This document shows positions 34,969-48,572 of a stretch of DNA of 64,000 bases, piece by piece. Origin of the DNA: Prunus persica (taxonomy: Eukaryota > Streptophyta > Magnoliopsida > Rosales > Rosaceae); contig NC_034011.1 of assembly GCF_000346465.2 (NCBI RefSeq), forward strand, positions 5,764,534 through 5,828,533. Direction: 5' to 3'. The translations under genes and the position numbers were made by a program. The notes under the pieces are model-generated. The model saw only the letters and a list, made by a program, of their open reading frames with translations, was not told where the DNA came from and did no database searches. How positions within the stretch are numbered: the stretch's first letter is position 1; each line of letters begins with the position of its first letter.

Positions 34969-37900
34969 CGAAAAGAGAAGAAGATTGTGGTGCCGGACCG
35001 CCGGCGATTGATGTTCTCCGGCGAGATTAGGATGGCTTCTACTTACTTAGTCCTTGCCTTTGGCAATGTAGCCACTTGGCATATTGAAATTTGTCGAAAT
35101 GAAAATCAGAAAATATAATGATTTTATGATTTTGTGATTTGTAACTTGGATCTTGGATCTTTTCTCTCTTTTTTTTTTCTTTTTTTTTTAGTTTTATAAG
35201 TGTTTGGTTGGATCTGGATGGTAATGGAAATTAATGTTGGATTTGATGATTGTAAACCTCTTCCTCCGTCACAATTTTTGAAGTTCAATTTTGATTATCC
35301 TATAAAATATTGGAAAAGCATCAGGTCTTTGTAGTAAGGGATTTTAAAGTCAATGTGTGTGTTAAATTATTGAAGTGAGATTTTGAAATATTTTTTATGG
35401 TAAAGTCTACCAAAATTTGCTTGTATTTAATTTAGATGGAGGCAAAAAGCTTATAGCTCAAGTGGTCGAGAGCATTTATATTTTTACAACTCAGAAGTTT
35501 TTACGTAACTCCAATATTACCGAAATATGTAAAATGGGGTTGCTGATATTTAAAAGAAGAGGAAGCAATATTTTTTACGAATTTTGGAGATATGTCAACA
35601 AGTGATACAATATTTGATATAATTTGTTTACCGACCAAATAAAAAAAATACAAAATGGAGTCTGAACAAAGAAAATGTATCTACACATTGTATTTAAGAT
35701 TCAAAGTCCTGTTAGTGCAGCGTCGCCGAAATCCACAATGAAGATGGGGACATATTGACATAGTGACCTTTGAGGTAAAGTCAAACAATTATTTTGGAGA
35801 GTTCTTGTGCTAGGGACCATTGGTGGCCCATTAGCCCAATTACATTAAGGCCCATCATAACTACATGTCCATGCCTCATGTACGAGAAACACTTACATGA
35901 AACGAGAATAACCTTATTTTGTCATTTCCATTCAATCACGTTATGTCACGCGTGATTACTTTTCCACGTATTAATCTGTGATTGGCCTTAGATAGTAAAA
36001 AGGTGATATTCCCATTTCATACAAGTTTTTCTATGCACATACACCTAAACTAGCTTGAGGTGTTATTGTTATCTTCAAGTCCGTAAGGTGACACGTGTTC
36101 TCTAATCTTCCTAGGCCATCATCATCAATCTATACTCAAACACCATAAACCCAAATGGAGATTTGAGTCAAAATCACTCTTCAATAGCCCGAGGAGTTTG
36201 GAGTCAAACACCTCAAAATAAGTTACCAAACCTATATCTACGTTTTGAGTGATGCTAGGAAGACTATGTTATTGTAACACATCACAAATAGAGGTAGGGT
36301 CACTAATACAAGTAGCTCATGTTATTAGAGGAGTTGATACACAATGTGATATGATGATATAATTTTCATAACATTTTTCTTAGGTCGTATGACCAAACCC
36401 AACTGCTGAAGTCAGAAGACATACTACTCGTACGCTAAGAGAACATAGAGACGGCCTAAAAAAATTTACCCTCCATTAATTTGGACCCAAATTTTTTATT
36501 TTGAGTTTTAGATTGGAGATTGACACTAATAGTACGACAACTTACAAACCTAATTTTTTGAGAAGGCCATTGTCCTACATTTTCTTAACAATACAGTTGT
36601 TTGAGCTCAAATCACAAGTCTTCTTCTTCAGTCTACTTCACCACATACAGCCTGATCATTTGAGTTGATTGTAACACGCTTCACTACACATGCATCCATG
36701 TTGATTGTACCCCAAACTTGCCCACATATAGTCATTTATTCCCATCCATATTGCACGTCCTCCTCTCCCAACCTTCACCATCCAACAGATGCCATAATAA
36801 ACTAGAAAATTATTGCCGACCGCAGAGGAACAGAAGCAAAAGGAAAAATTATAAAGTAATAATTTGGCTGGTAATTGCATTAAGAAAATGAAAGCACACT
36901 CAATCAAGATGCCATTTTGCACATGGCTTTCCACTTGCCAAAAGGATATACAAGATCTGATGAATTAAAAGATTTCCCAAAACCCTTCAATTTTGATTGA
37001 TTATGTAATGGGCATTTGTTTGATTCTGATGTTTTTTCTATTGTTCCCACGAGCTACAAATTAAAAAAAGATAAACGAATAATGGGTCTGATTTTTTTCT
37101 TTTCTTTTATACAAGCGATATATTGGGGAGGGGCGATTCGAACAGGATGTCAAGTGCATGAGTTTGGTCAAATCCATATAACGGACGAAGGGTAATTTGG
37201 TCTTTTTGTCTACAGTCATGACCTCAGGTACAAGAATAACTGCTCAAATCCATATAATGAATGAAGGGTAATTTAGTCTTTTTACACTGCAGTCACCTTC
37301 TGTGAAGGTCCATCCAAATTCTCTAAATATCAAAACATGAACCGTTTCCACCGCAGCCATGTGGCTTTGCATGCTAAGATTCAAAGTTTGTTTGGGATCA
37401 TATATCATATAGTTTTATATATGAGTCACCCTCAAACCTCAAACCGACATCGTATAAGCAAACTCATTTGCAAAACACATGGATTTTGAATTGCTTGTCT
37501 AGAGACTAGAGCCTCCCCCGGAAGATTGTGCCTGAAATCCCAAGTTAAGGATCGGAATTTTCTAAATCTTTGAGTGACTTCAGGCAAAAATATTATTAGC
37601 ATTTTTAATTAATAGTACGTGTCAGTAGTTTACTTTAACCAAGAAATTCCTAAATTCTTTGAGCTATGGAATTAATATTGCCAGAACAACATCTGTGGCT
37701 ACACTCAACAAGAGTTTATTATTATTATTATTATTAACTTTTTATGTGGATAAGTGTTCATTTCTCACATGATTGATTAAAAATTAGGTCGAATTTTGGG
37801 CAAAAAATGTGTTTGACCCTAGGTTTTTATTTGAACGTAATGCGGTTTGATTCGTTATTATCAAAAGAGAACTCTTAACCTATTTTAATTTTAACTCATT

Positions 37901-38300
37901 TTATCGTGCTCTCCTATTAATTGAAAAATAAAATTTCATCAATTGGGGATTTATATTGGGATACTCTTGGATTTAGATTTTTCCAACCAATCTTCCCTTT
38001 TTTTCGGCTTTGTAAATCTGATCCCAACCAATCAATCACAAATAATCGTAACACCTACTAATAATAGAGAACAATAAAAATTTTGTGTCTGTCTGGTTTG
38101 ATGCTTGTCTCTTTGTGCAAGATTGCCCTAGCCGGTGGGTTTTCTTTGGACCAAATAAAACAAGAGTTTCGTAATATAAAGATTTTGAGTTTCGAGGAAG
38201 GTGGTGCTTACCTAAGGATTTTATTATGTAGTTCCAAAATTTCCAACAATGGCATTCATGTGGTTTAGTCCAACTTCAGTGGCACTCTCACAACACCAAG
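34969..38300. other. Long intergenic region with SINE-like relics
   Basis: About 3.3 kb with no recognisable gene. Contains a tRNA-like start (tagctcaagtggtcgagagc) at about 35453, a tail-like relic at about 37105-37170, and a two-copy repeat of about 50 bases at 37165-37290. The remainder shows nothing I can call. Confidence 0.45.
35440..35580 (+). repeat. Decayed tRNA-related SINE relic
   Basis: tagctcaagtggtcgagagc resembles the 5' part of a tRNA, including the pol III A box. The B box expected about 40 bases on is degenerate, and no target duplication was found. A similar start occurs at about 39119 (tagctcaaatagttaagag). Confidence 0.4.
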
Positions 38301-38303
38301 CAG

Positions 38304-38310
38304 TATATAA
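38304..38310 (+). promoter_or_regulatory. Probable TATA box of the DUF642 gene
   Basis: TATATAA in the context cagtatataaacc, about 140 bases before the start codon at 38447. It is followed by a CT-rich leader. Confidence 0.6.
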
Positions 38311-38357
38311 ACCACTGCTCACTCCCTTCTGATCTCAAACCCAATTAACCTTCGAAC

Positions 38358-38359
<2 letters not shown>

Positions 38360-38389
<30 letters not shown>
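38360..38389. repeat. (CT)15 microsatellite in the DUF642 leader
   Basis: Uninterrupted CT dinucleotides between the TATA box and the start codon, so it lies in or next to the 5' UTR. Length variation here could alter expression. Confidence 0.9.
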
Positions 38390-38397
<8 letters not shown>

Positions 38398-38446
38398 AAA
38401 AAAACTCTCTATAATTCTCTGACTCTCTCTCTGGCTCTGAGCCACC

Positions 38447-41252
38447 ATGTATAACAAGCTCAGCACCCTGCTGTTAGTTCTCTTGTGTGCAGCTAATTGC
38501 CACATAACCTTATCACTCGTCACAGATGGTAAGCTCTCGCAATTCTAGCTACGGTTTTTGATCTGCACGTACTATTATAGACGGTTCCGATCATTGAACT
38601 GATTTAGAGTGTTGTTAGTTTTAGAAAGGTGCTCTCATTTTTTCCATAAATGAGATCACCCTGGAAAATATATATGTGTTTTTGAAATTAGTAACCTCAA
38701 ACACCTACAAATATCATGTAGCAGCCTCATTGATCTACTTGATATTGTAGTTTTTTTCTTTTTGGTGTTTGTTTTGTTTCGTAGTTTCTGTTTTCAATTG
38801 ATCTTGGTCTGGTTTGGTCCAAGTGTGATAAATTCAGATCCTCTTCAGCTCCGTGAGGAGGTTGTTTTCTTTAATATATTTCTTACTAGTCTGGTCTGGT
38901 CCTATAATAATATACTTCTGCTTTTGTATGAAAATGTCATTGCTCAAGAAAAAGTCTTTGTGGGGGCATATACATATTTCTCTCCCATACATTTCCGGCT
39001 ATTTTAACTCAAAATTTTTGCCAATTCAGTTATTATACTTATATTTCACTTTTAAATATCGAAAAATGTCCTAATTTCAAATATTTTATCTACTTTAGTG
39101 AGAAAAAAGTACAAGTTTGTAGCTCAAATAGTTAAGAGTATGTACCTGCACTCGAGATTATAGATTTAATTATCTCTCCTTCAATATCGCTTTGTATAAA
39201 ATAAGAAGACTTTAGCGAGAAAAAGAAATGAATTAGAATTATATATATAAAGCCATAGATTTGCATAAATGCCATATCTTTTTTGCACATGAAAATCTTG
39301 CTGGCGGTACTATCGTTTTCATCGTATTCTGAAGCTATATTTAATTCATTGATGACCAAAATACCCTTGCACAAACCCTTTATATGCTCGAAAGGTTGAC
39401 ATACATGTCACAGTTTCTTGCATGTGTTTGGTGTTTTGCATGATCACATCGAGTATAGTTTCTTGGCTATTTTTTAGAATCTTGCCCATCATACAATCTC
39501 ATCGCTTAGCTATCTAGTATTTAAAGCTTAAAGACTCTTTATTTTCTTGTCAAGAGCTATAGTATTTAAATTTGCATTTAGTTCATGTGTTTAGTTCAAA
39601 TCCGCTACTCGAGAGTAAAATTTATATGAAACAGAGTATATATGAGTATACATCTTTATATGACCCGTTTTATATAAGGGCTCGTTTGAGAATGATTTTG
39701 AATAAATCAATAATTATTTTAAATGGGAGGTCAAATTTTTGCGATGGTATATTATTGGCAGTGTCAAAAAGTCCAAAAACCCAGTAACATGTCAAATTTT
39801 GACACCTAACTCAAGCTAGAAGGGGATTATGTAAGCCATGTTATGGATCTGACTGAATTATGATATACAGAAGTCCCTTGCCTCGCATCTATTAATTGGT
39901 ACATTTAGCTAGCCCATAACCCATGTCTCTCTTTAGTCATCACATCACAAGGTCGGTCAACACCACACATGATGATCACGTGGCATCAATTAATTTATTT
40001 TAATTTTATAATACCATCCATATTAAAGAAGAAAAAATTCGAATATAGGAACTCGAATACATAACATCAATCAACTTTTTAAATGAATGCATACATATGA
40101 ACAGTTACCCTATTTATTTCAGGCTTATTACCGAACGGCAACTTCGAATATGGCCCGAAGAAATCAGACCTCAAGGGCACAGTAGTGACCCAGCCTAATG
40201 CCATTCCCAACTGGGAAGTCTCAGGCTACGTTGAGTACATAAAATCAGGGCAAAAACAAGGTGACATGTTGCTGGTTGTGCCTGAGGGTGGCTTTGCAGT
40301 GAGGCTCGGCAACGAGGCCTCGATCAAGCAGAAGATCAAGGTCACAAAAGGCAGGTTTTACTCTGTCACATTCAGTGCAGCTCGAACGTGTGGACAGGAG
40401 GAGACATTGAACGTCTCAATCTCCCCCAACCTTGAGAAGAATGACTGGGGGATCTTCCCAATCCAGACCATGTACAGCAGCAATGGATGGGATTCTTATG
40501 CATGGGGTTTTAATGCAAACTCTGATGAGCTTGAGTTTAGGATCCATAACCCAGGTGCGGAGGATGATGCAGCTTGTGGCCCTCTTATTGATTCTGTTGC
40601 CTTGAAGATCTTGGCTCCTCCTAAACGCACTAGAGGTAAGAAAATATAGTTTTCTAGTATCATAGTGTGTATCAAATCGAGTAAAATATAGTCACATATT
40701 TATCATATTTCTTTTGCAGCCAACTTGTTGAAAAATGGCAACTTTGAAGAAGGGCCCTTTGTGTTCCCCAATACATCGTGGGGGGTCCTAATCCCACCTC
40801 ACATAGAAGACGACCACAGCCCACTACCAGGCTGGATAATCGAATCGCTCAAGGCAGTCAAGTACATTGACTCAACTCACTTCGCCGTCCCGGAGGGCCA
40901 AAGAGCCATCGAGCTCGTCGCAGGCAAAGAAAGCGCCTTAGCCCAAGTCGTCTTCACCAAGCCCGGCCGCCTCTACGCCCTCACATTCTCCGTCGGAGAC
41001 TCCAAAAATGCCTGCGAAGGGTCGCTGGTCGTGGAGGCGTTTGCCGGCAAAGACACTCTCAAGGTCCCGTACGAGTCCAAAGGCAAAGGTGGGTTCAAGC
41101 GCGCGAGGCTCTTGTTCACTGCCGTGGAGACGCACACCAGGGTCATGTTCCTCAGCACCTTTTACACCATGTCAGCTGACCACTCTGGGTCTCTGTGTGG
41201 TCCGGTGATCGATGACGTGAAGTTGCTCAGCGTTCGCAGACGAAGTGTTTGA
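38447..41252 (+). CDS. DUF642 secreted cell-wall protein, complete
   Basis: Member of the plant-specific DUF642 family, extracellular proteins linked to cell-wall pectin and pectin methylesterase regulation (the BIIDXI/TEEBE group in Arabidopsis). Three exons: 38447-38528, 40123-40635 and 40720-41252. The sum is 1128 nt, giving 375 residues. A hydrophobic signal peptide occupies about residues 1-24 (KLSTLLLVLLCAANCHITLS). Two galactose-binding-like halves follow, each beginning LLPNGNFEYGP or LLKNGNFEEGP and each ending with a CGP(L/V)ID motif. The conserved phrases IPNWEVSGYVEYI, PGWIIESLKAVKYI and VPEGQRAIELV are present. Intron 1 is about 1.6 kb and intron 2 only 84 bases. The start is fixed by the signal peptide and a ccaccATG context. 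Confidence 0.94.
38529..40122 (+). other. First intron of the DUF642 gene, 1.6 kb
   Basis: Bounded by g|gtaagc and tttcag|g. AT-rich. Contains one SINE-like relic at about 39108-39205 (tagctcaaatagttaagag, then a B-box-like gatttaattatctc), and nothing else that I recognise. Confidence 0.6.
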
Positions 41253-42987
41253 TGTAATGCCTGAGAGGGGAAGTTATGTGGTTGCTTTTGGTTTGTTAGC
41301 TGATTAAATTATATATGCTTATGTTATACAGGGGGTTTTATGGTTTTTTTTTTTATTACTTTCTTGTAATAGCGGAGGTAGATGTTTAATACGAGTTTGA
41401 TTATATGAGTTTTTATCTATATATGTAATGTATGTACCCATCCTTTTCGATCGAGGTTCTTGAACTGGCAAACTTGTTTTTAAAAAAAAACTAATGTGAT
41501 ATTAGTTCTTCGACCCTCAAACTCATTAATCTGAACATGAAATGCACTCTTAACCCTCAAACATCACATTAGTTATACGTCAAAATTTGGAGACCTATAT
41601 GACAATATCATTTCTCCATTTGCTGGAGAATAAAAATGAGCTATTAATATATTGGGAGATTCATTTGCAACACGCATCGACTAACACTTGCATTGCTCAC
41701 GAGTGATTGACTATGAGCGGTTAATACATTATATAAAATTATTATTAAGTGATTGTAAACTGTCAATACATTGTGAGACCTACTTGCATTAACGACACAC
41801 AACCACTCAGTCACTAGTCGACTAACACTTGCACGGCTCATATTTGGAAATTACATATTTTATTAACAGTTCATGATAATAAGTATCATATTTTACAAAT
41901 TTTACATTAGCCTCTCACATATTTTAATAATATTTAAATGTTTCTATGTATAATAATAATATAGTTTGTAGTAGTTCAATATTTAGTAACTCCTCCAAGT
42001 AAAGGATTAGTTTGGTGTTATAAATTTGTTTTGATCTTAGCCACTACTATCGAACCAATAATGGGATAGAAGCTTGGTTCCATTCAGATAAAATCCTATT
42101 TTGCTAGCCTTATCTTGTTTGCCATCTCACATCTCCTGCATGCATGCAAAATTTAATGGTTAAGTTTAAAGAGTTAGTGATCAACTCTTTACTTGGAGCA
42201 CACTAGACCTAGTTTCTTGTAGGTGGCAACATTTCCTTCATAATCAAAGGGTAGTAAGACATCGTTTGCAAGTAAACAATATTAAAAATCAATATCAATT
42301 GGATATTGAAGCCAATTCATACGATAAAGTTCTCTATGAAATATTTACTTAATTATTTTAGTGTTCTTCATATTTTAATTATGAATTTTTAAATTTTATA
42401 ATTAAACGTCTTAATCCAAATTTACATTAAACTTTGAATAGATGTGAGAAAAATTGGTATCACAGATCATATTGATTAACATGAGCTATTTTCTTAATAG
42501 CTGCTATATTCATAGGTTTTTCCTTAATTTATTCTTTCATGAATTGCTGAAAACGAAAAAAAAAAAATCATTAAAATTTAAGATCTAAATAAATTAAATA
42601 AGTCAAAATGCCTCTTCAAATTAACGGGTTTTTAACTCCCCGAAATATTAGTTTTTATTATTTATTGTTTCATAAAATTATTAGAGTTGAAATTACTAAA
42701 AGGATGAACAACGTGGCACCCTGTGGACCAGTCTCGCTTTTTAACAAGAGCTACGTGGCGCCTTGTTGACCGTTGTAATGTGTTGTAAAGCACATCCTTC
42801 TAAAATACGCATCATGCGCAAATCGTAGGTTAGCTTATCAAATGCCCACATTTCTTCCTTAACCCTACACTCACCGGGCATGTTAGCCAGACACCCCTCG
42901 CTTCCTTCCAATCAACCATTAAAGCGCGCGAACCATACACAGACGGTTTAAACCCTCTCTCTCGTCTCTCAGTATCCAAACCCGACA
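41253..42987. other. Intergenic: DUF642 3' UTR and (6-4) photolyase promoter
   Basis: The 3' UTR probably extends to about 41450. At 41640-41835 a diverged direct repeat shares cgactaacacttgca. The last about 150 bases before 42988 are GC-richer and CT-rich, as in a leader. No gene seen. Confidence 0.5.
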
Positions 42988-45900
42988 ATGTCATCGGGTT
43001 CGGGTTCTCTCATGTGGTTCCGGAAGGGCCTGAGGATCCACGACAACCCTGCTCTCGAGTACGCCTCCAAAGGCTCCAAATTTCTCTACCCGGTGTTCGT
43101 GATCGACCCGCATTACATGAAGCCCGACCCGGAAGCATTCTCACCCGGGTCATCCAAAGCCGGTCTGAACCGGATTCAGTTTCTGCTCGAGAGCCTTAGG
43201 GATTTGGATTTGAACCTCAAGAGGCTCGGGTCCAGATTGTTGGTGCTCAAAGGCGAGCCTAGCGAGGTACTCATTCGTTGCCTGAAGGAGGTAAATTTAA
43301 CTCTCCCTCTCTTTTCTTGTAGTCTCATCATTCTTTACATTTTTCAGCTTTTTAATTTTGGGTTTTTGGTTTGGAGCAGTGGGATGTGAAAAAGCTCTGC
43401 TTTGAGTATGATACAGAACCATATTATCAAGCTTTAGATGTTAAAGTCAAGGTATGCAGCTTTAGATTCTTGTAATTGGTAATGATTTTTTGATGCCCAT
43501 GTAAAGTTAGGTTTGAAAAGCTTGAACCTTTAACAAAAATGGTGAACGTACTTAATTTGAGCATATAATTATCGTGCTAAAATCTTAATGGGTTACCTTA
43601 AGGTACTGTTAACTAAAGATGTGCTAAAAGGAAGAGGTTTTGTTTTGTTTGTTTTGACAGAGCTATGCCTCCACGGCTGGCATTGAGATTTACAGTCCTG
43701 TAAGTCACACACTCTTCAATCCCGCAGATATTATACGGAAGGTAAGTTTATGAAGTAGTTTGTTATTGTTTTATGGTTGAAATATTTGTTACATGCTTGT
43801 GTGATGGATTTGAGTTTTGTTTTCCCCTGTTCTCTACTACTGATTATTGTTTATGTTACTGGATGTCAAAAAAGAATGGGGGAAAGCCACCTTTGAGTTA
43901 TCAATCATTTCTGAAGCTTGCTGGAGAGCCCTCATGGGTGTCGTCCCCACTTTCTATTACACTTTCTTCACTTCCTCCGGTTGGGAATACTGGAAATTGC
44001 AATATTTCAGAAGTTCCTACGGTCGAAGAACTTGGGTATGAAGAGACTCAACAGGTTTGGAGGAACGTTTTCTGCATTGTTCCTTGTTGTTAGTACTCTT
44101 TTTATTTATTTATAACAAAACACTTTTATGCAGGATGAATTGTGTCCTTTTAGAGGTGGTGAAACAGAAGCCTTGAAGAGGTTAAGAGAATCAATTGAAA
44201 ACAAGGTGCAAGGCAGAATTATGTATTGAAGTTTTATTAGGCTCTACACCTGTGATATTGCTGCCTCTTGCTATCATGAACCAACATTCTCCCCTTTGAT
44301 CTTGATAATTTTACCTGGTTCATGGCTGCCTATTACTCATGTGATTTTGTTGTAAATTACATTGGTCTGTGCCTCAGTTTCAACTCATTAGCATGCAATG
44401 TTGGTGTTTAAGTCTTTCAGTTCTTTCATTGGTGTTGTAGGAGTGGGTGGCCAAATTCGAAAAACCTAAGGGTGATCCATCTGCATTTCTGAAGCCAGCA
44501 ACAACTGTTTTATCACCTTATTTGAAAGTGGGTTTAATTAAAAGAAATTTTGGCTGTATTTTTTCTCTGCTTGTTTTATTGTGCTCACCATTTTTTTGGT
44601 CTTTTTGGTAGTTTGGTTGTCTCTCTTCCAGATACTTCTACATATGCCTTAAAGATTTATATAAAAATGTCAAAATGCATACAGTACCTCCGGTATCTCT
44701 TGCTGGACAGGTCAGTCAGCCTCAACCAGTTATATTGTATCTTGGAGAATTCTTCATTCTAGATGTAGCAATTTGAAAGATTGTCTCAACCTGTTTAGTT
44801 GTTATGGCGAGACTTTTTCTACACGGTGGCATTTGGCACTCCTAGTTTTGATCAGATGAGGGGAAACAAAATATGCAAGCAGGTAAACTCATGGCGTAAG
44901 TTGGCATTCTATTAGCTTCTATAAATTCACTTATCCTTTTCTATATTGTTGAGAAATTGTTTTTACCGTATATTAGGATACTGTCTTTAGGCAACTGATA
45001 TTTATACATGAAAGTGCATGAGAGGGAATACCAAATCTAGAAGATAGGGTATCTATCAGAAGCACTGTAGTTTATTTTTTTTGCATGTGTGTGAGCGACA
45101 AATCTTTAATATTTCTTGTTAGTAGTTAAAATAACTGCAGTTTTCAGCAGTAACGTTTATCACATATCGTGAGTGTTAATAAATAAAAAAAGATAAACTT
45201 GATCTTTATGAAACTGACGTAGATGGCGCATCTGTTAGCTACCATATATGTAATAAACTTTTGTTGACTGAAAATTTGTGTAGATACCTTGGAATGATGA
45301 TGAGGAACTGCTGGTGGCTTGGAGGGAGGCTAGAACAGGATTCCCTTGGATTGATGCCATCATGATCCAGGTTAGGTCTGTGGCATGATATCATCCTTCT
45401 ACTACTTGGATATGGTTATTTTAATTTCATGCTGTTCCAATCAAGCCAGGCACTTCATATTCAATATCATCTTCACTTTAGCATTCTATTTGAAGCCCAT
45501 ACATGTTATCTGTTGTAGCTCCGCAAGTGGGGTTGGATGCACCATCTAGCACGACACTGTGTTGCATGTTTTTTAACTCGTGGTGATCTGGTAAGGATTT
45601 CGCTACTCTTCCGTACCAGCAACTTTTTTTTCAGTTTCATAATATTGTTCTTTCCTAAAGCTAATTATTTCTGCTGATAGTTTGTTCACTGGGAAAAAGG
45701 GCGTGATGTTTTTGAGAGGCTTCTGATTGATTCAGATTGGGCAATTAATAATGGAAACTGGCTATGGCTATCGTGCTCATCATTTTTCTACCAGGTGTGA
45801 AGCTTCTACCACTAGTCATTTGTTAGTTCTCATAGATTTGCATATCAGTGGCATCTCAGCCTCAAAGCCACAAATGGCTTCTTCCAATTTGGCACTTGAT

Positions 45901-47199
45901 TGATATATGATTGGCAATCCCTGTTGACTTCAACATGGATCTATAACAATACGCTAATAATGATGATTTTTGTTTATTTGGATAAATGAGTTGGGATTCT
46001 TATGGCTAGCTTTCTTCTTAACATTAAATGTGAATGATTTTTTGGTTTAATTTATATATAAATGTTTATAAGGGCATAAATTATGGTTTACAATTTGGTC
46101 TTTCTTACAGCTAATGAAGTAGGTTTCTTTGTGTGATCTGGGTGCTCAGATTCATGATATTCGAATCTGAATATTTATGCTTTTGCATTGACGTTAAGTG
46201 ACCCCTTGATGAAGATTTTTATATTTGAATGATTTCCATTCTAACCAGTATAACCGTATCTACTCTCCAATCTCGTTTGGAAAGAAGTACGACCCAAATG
46301 GTGATTACATTAGACATTTTCTCCCTGTACTTAAAGGTAGGCTTATGTTCCCCTCATTTCTATCATATTCTTTGTGCTGGGTTCACTCTCTTAAATGAAA
46401 TGTATAACCAAATTTGGTTTAGCAGATATGCCAAAGGAGTACATTTATGAGCCATGGACGGCTCCTCTAAGCATTCAAAACAAGGCAAAGTGCATAATTG
46501 GAAGAGATTATCCAAAGCCAGGTCAGTTCTGTCTGTATTAGTTAATCTTCTGTTATGCGTTATGATCAGTGCTTAAACTAGAGGTCAATATGACAGGTTA
46601 TGTCTGAACTATGGACTCCCGGAACATGTCTGTCTTACTCTGTTATGCAGAGTAATGTGTCTGTGTACATGCTTTTGTGCATTTCTGTATATGCGTATCT
46701 GTACAATGCTCTACTGCAGTTCAATTAGTCCTGTATTTTTTCCTTCTGGGAACGAATGCGGAGTGAGTAGTATTCTGTGATGTTTGGGGGATGAAAGGTG
46801 AAATTTTGGGCTTGGAACCGACCAATGATGCAATGTCGTGCTGCAACTCTTGCTGAGATTTTATTCTTATGGTTGTGGGGTGATATTAGAGGCCTAATAA
46901 GTGAAAGACAGTGCTGAGCTCTGAAGTTTGAATCAGTTTAGAAACACAGTCTCTAGTTGACTGGATTAATTATGCCATTGTAATACTTTGTTTACTTACT
47001 TTCCACCTATTCCATTTCAGTGGTTGCCCACGATTCTGCAAACAAGGATTGCAGGAGGAGAATGGCTGAAGCATATGCATTGAACCAGAAGATGAGTGGC
47101 ATGGTGAGCGCAGAAGATCTAAGAAACTTGAGGAGGAAACTGGAGGAAGACCAAAAGCCAGAGGTCGAAAATAAACGGCAAAGAAAGCTAATTGGCTGA
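42988..47199 (+). CDS. UVR3: (6-4) DNA photolyase, complete
   Basis: FAD-dependent, light-driven repair enzyme that reverses UV-induced (6-4) pyrimidine photoproducts. Fourteen exons from 42988-43290 to 47021-47199 sum to 1614 nt, giving 537 residues, close to the plant family length. The N-terminal photolyase domain starts [20 protein letters not shown]. The FAD-binding domain has [15 protein letters not shown], the [11 protein letters not shown] helix, [12 protein letters not shown], the [24 protein letters not shown] loop (two His of the (6-4)-type active site) and [17 protein letters not shown]. The (6-4) rather than CPD or DASH assignment rests on the W-x-HHLARH signature. A Lys/Arg-rich tail ([19 protein letters not shown]) may hold a nuclear signal. 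Exon 4 uses a purine-rich acceptor (caaaaaag, 43874), unusual but required by frame and family sequence. Confidence 0.95.
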
Positions 47200-48572
47200 T
47201 GGCTAACTCCAAAACTCTTCTGTTTTGCTTGGCAGTTCTGGGACCGATGGACGGTGGTGAGTCGATGGCACAATGAGTTGCACAAGTAGAGCCATCTAAT
47301 TGTAGGAACATCGACTGAATGTAGTTGCTGACAGCCAGGGTTATGCTTAATCAAGCATGGTTAATGATTATTTGGTGCTAGCCTTCTAACTTCTAAAACG
47401 TGGTCTCTCTTTCAATGAGCCCAGCAGCATCATGTGGCCTATGCTTTGTAATTCTGCATTGCCGCATTGCAGCCTTCCTCTATCATCAACTCTGTTGTTA
47501 TCTCAGACATATATTGTACATTGCTGCTTGTGCTCCATTAATTATTGACTGAATATTTTTCTGATATTGCAAACTCAAAATGCAGCTGAAACATATTCTC
47601 TCCTCGAAATTAGTTTGATGCTCAGGACTTTTTTCTTTTTGTCAAATAGTTTGATGCAGATTGAACTTTTGTGTGTTTCTTTTGGTACATTATGGGATCA
47701 AACGCTATGATCTATCCTTATCATACCCCATTTTTCCATTCTGGATGCTCTATTCAATGATTTAATTCTCATTTTCTCGTATTGAAAATGGCATCCCATT
47801 TTGTGATCCACAATCAGGAAGTTGATATGTGACTACAAATTTTCTCATTATTGTGTTTTCAGCAGAAAAAGGACCAGAGATCAAACCATATAAAATTCCT
47901 TAAACTGGTCGTTTTATTAACCGGTTGATTTAATCCAGCTTTTCATTTATAAATATCATAGTACCACCACTTTACAACTATAGTCAATGTCATTGGTAAT
48001 CAATGCGTGACACGACAGTCAATTTCAATCATGTATTGTTATATTTTATGAAATGCATTGCATCAACATTCGATAACTATTATGAGCCCGTATTATTATA
48101 TTCTATGAAACGCATTGCATTAACATATGACAATCACCCACAAGCACACTCTCTAACTGCATATTAGTGGGATTTGAAATGAGCAATTATTATTAGGAGA
48201 CCTAAACAATGGTCCAAATACAAAGTAAAAAGAAAAAGAAAATAAGGTAATTGCCATCTCAAATTGGCAAATTTCAGCACGTGCGTACGCTCCTGCCATG
48301 TGCGAGGTGAAATCCCTACCCGCATTGGCCCCATCATCGCCACCCTCTCCTCCCGACAAACCCGAGCCCTCTTTGACTCCCCAACCTAAAATCCCACACA
48401 GCCTCCACCATTTTCCCGTCCCTAAACTAATTTCCCATTTCCATTTTCTCGAGTAACAGACAGAAAAAAAAAGAAGAGATCAAGAGATCTCATCTCTTCA
48501 TCTCCAACAACAAAGGGGCGGTCTGACATCAGAACACACTCAGCACAGAAAAAGGAAAGAGAATATCAAACC
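47200..48572. other. Intergenic: photolyase 3' UTR and COX5b promoter
   Basis: No gene seen. At 48030-48135 a diverged direct repeat occurs (tattttatgaaatgcattgcat against tattctatgaaacgcattgcat). The last about 150 bases before 48573 are purine-rich leader sequence. Confidence 0.5.

Noticed and set aside
46970..47354. Minus-strand frames of 113-115 codons
   Set aside because: They are antisense to the last exon and 3' UTR of the photolyase and carry no domain features.
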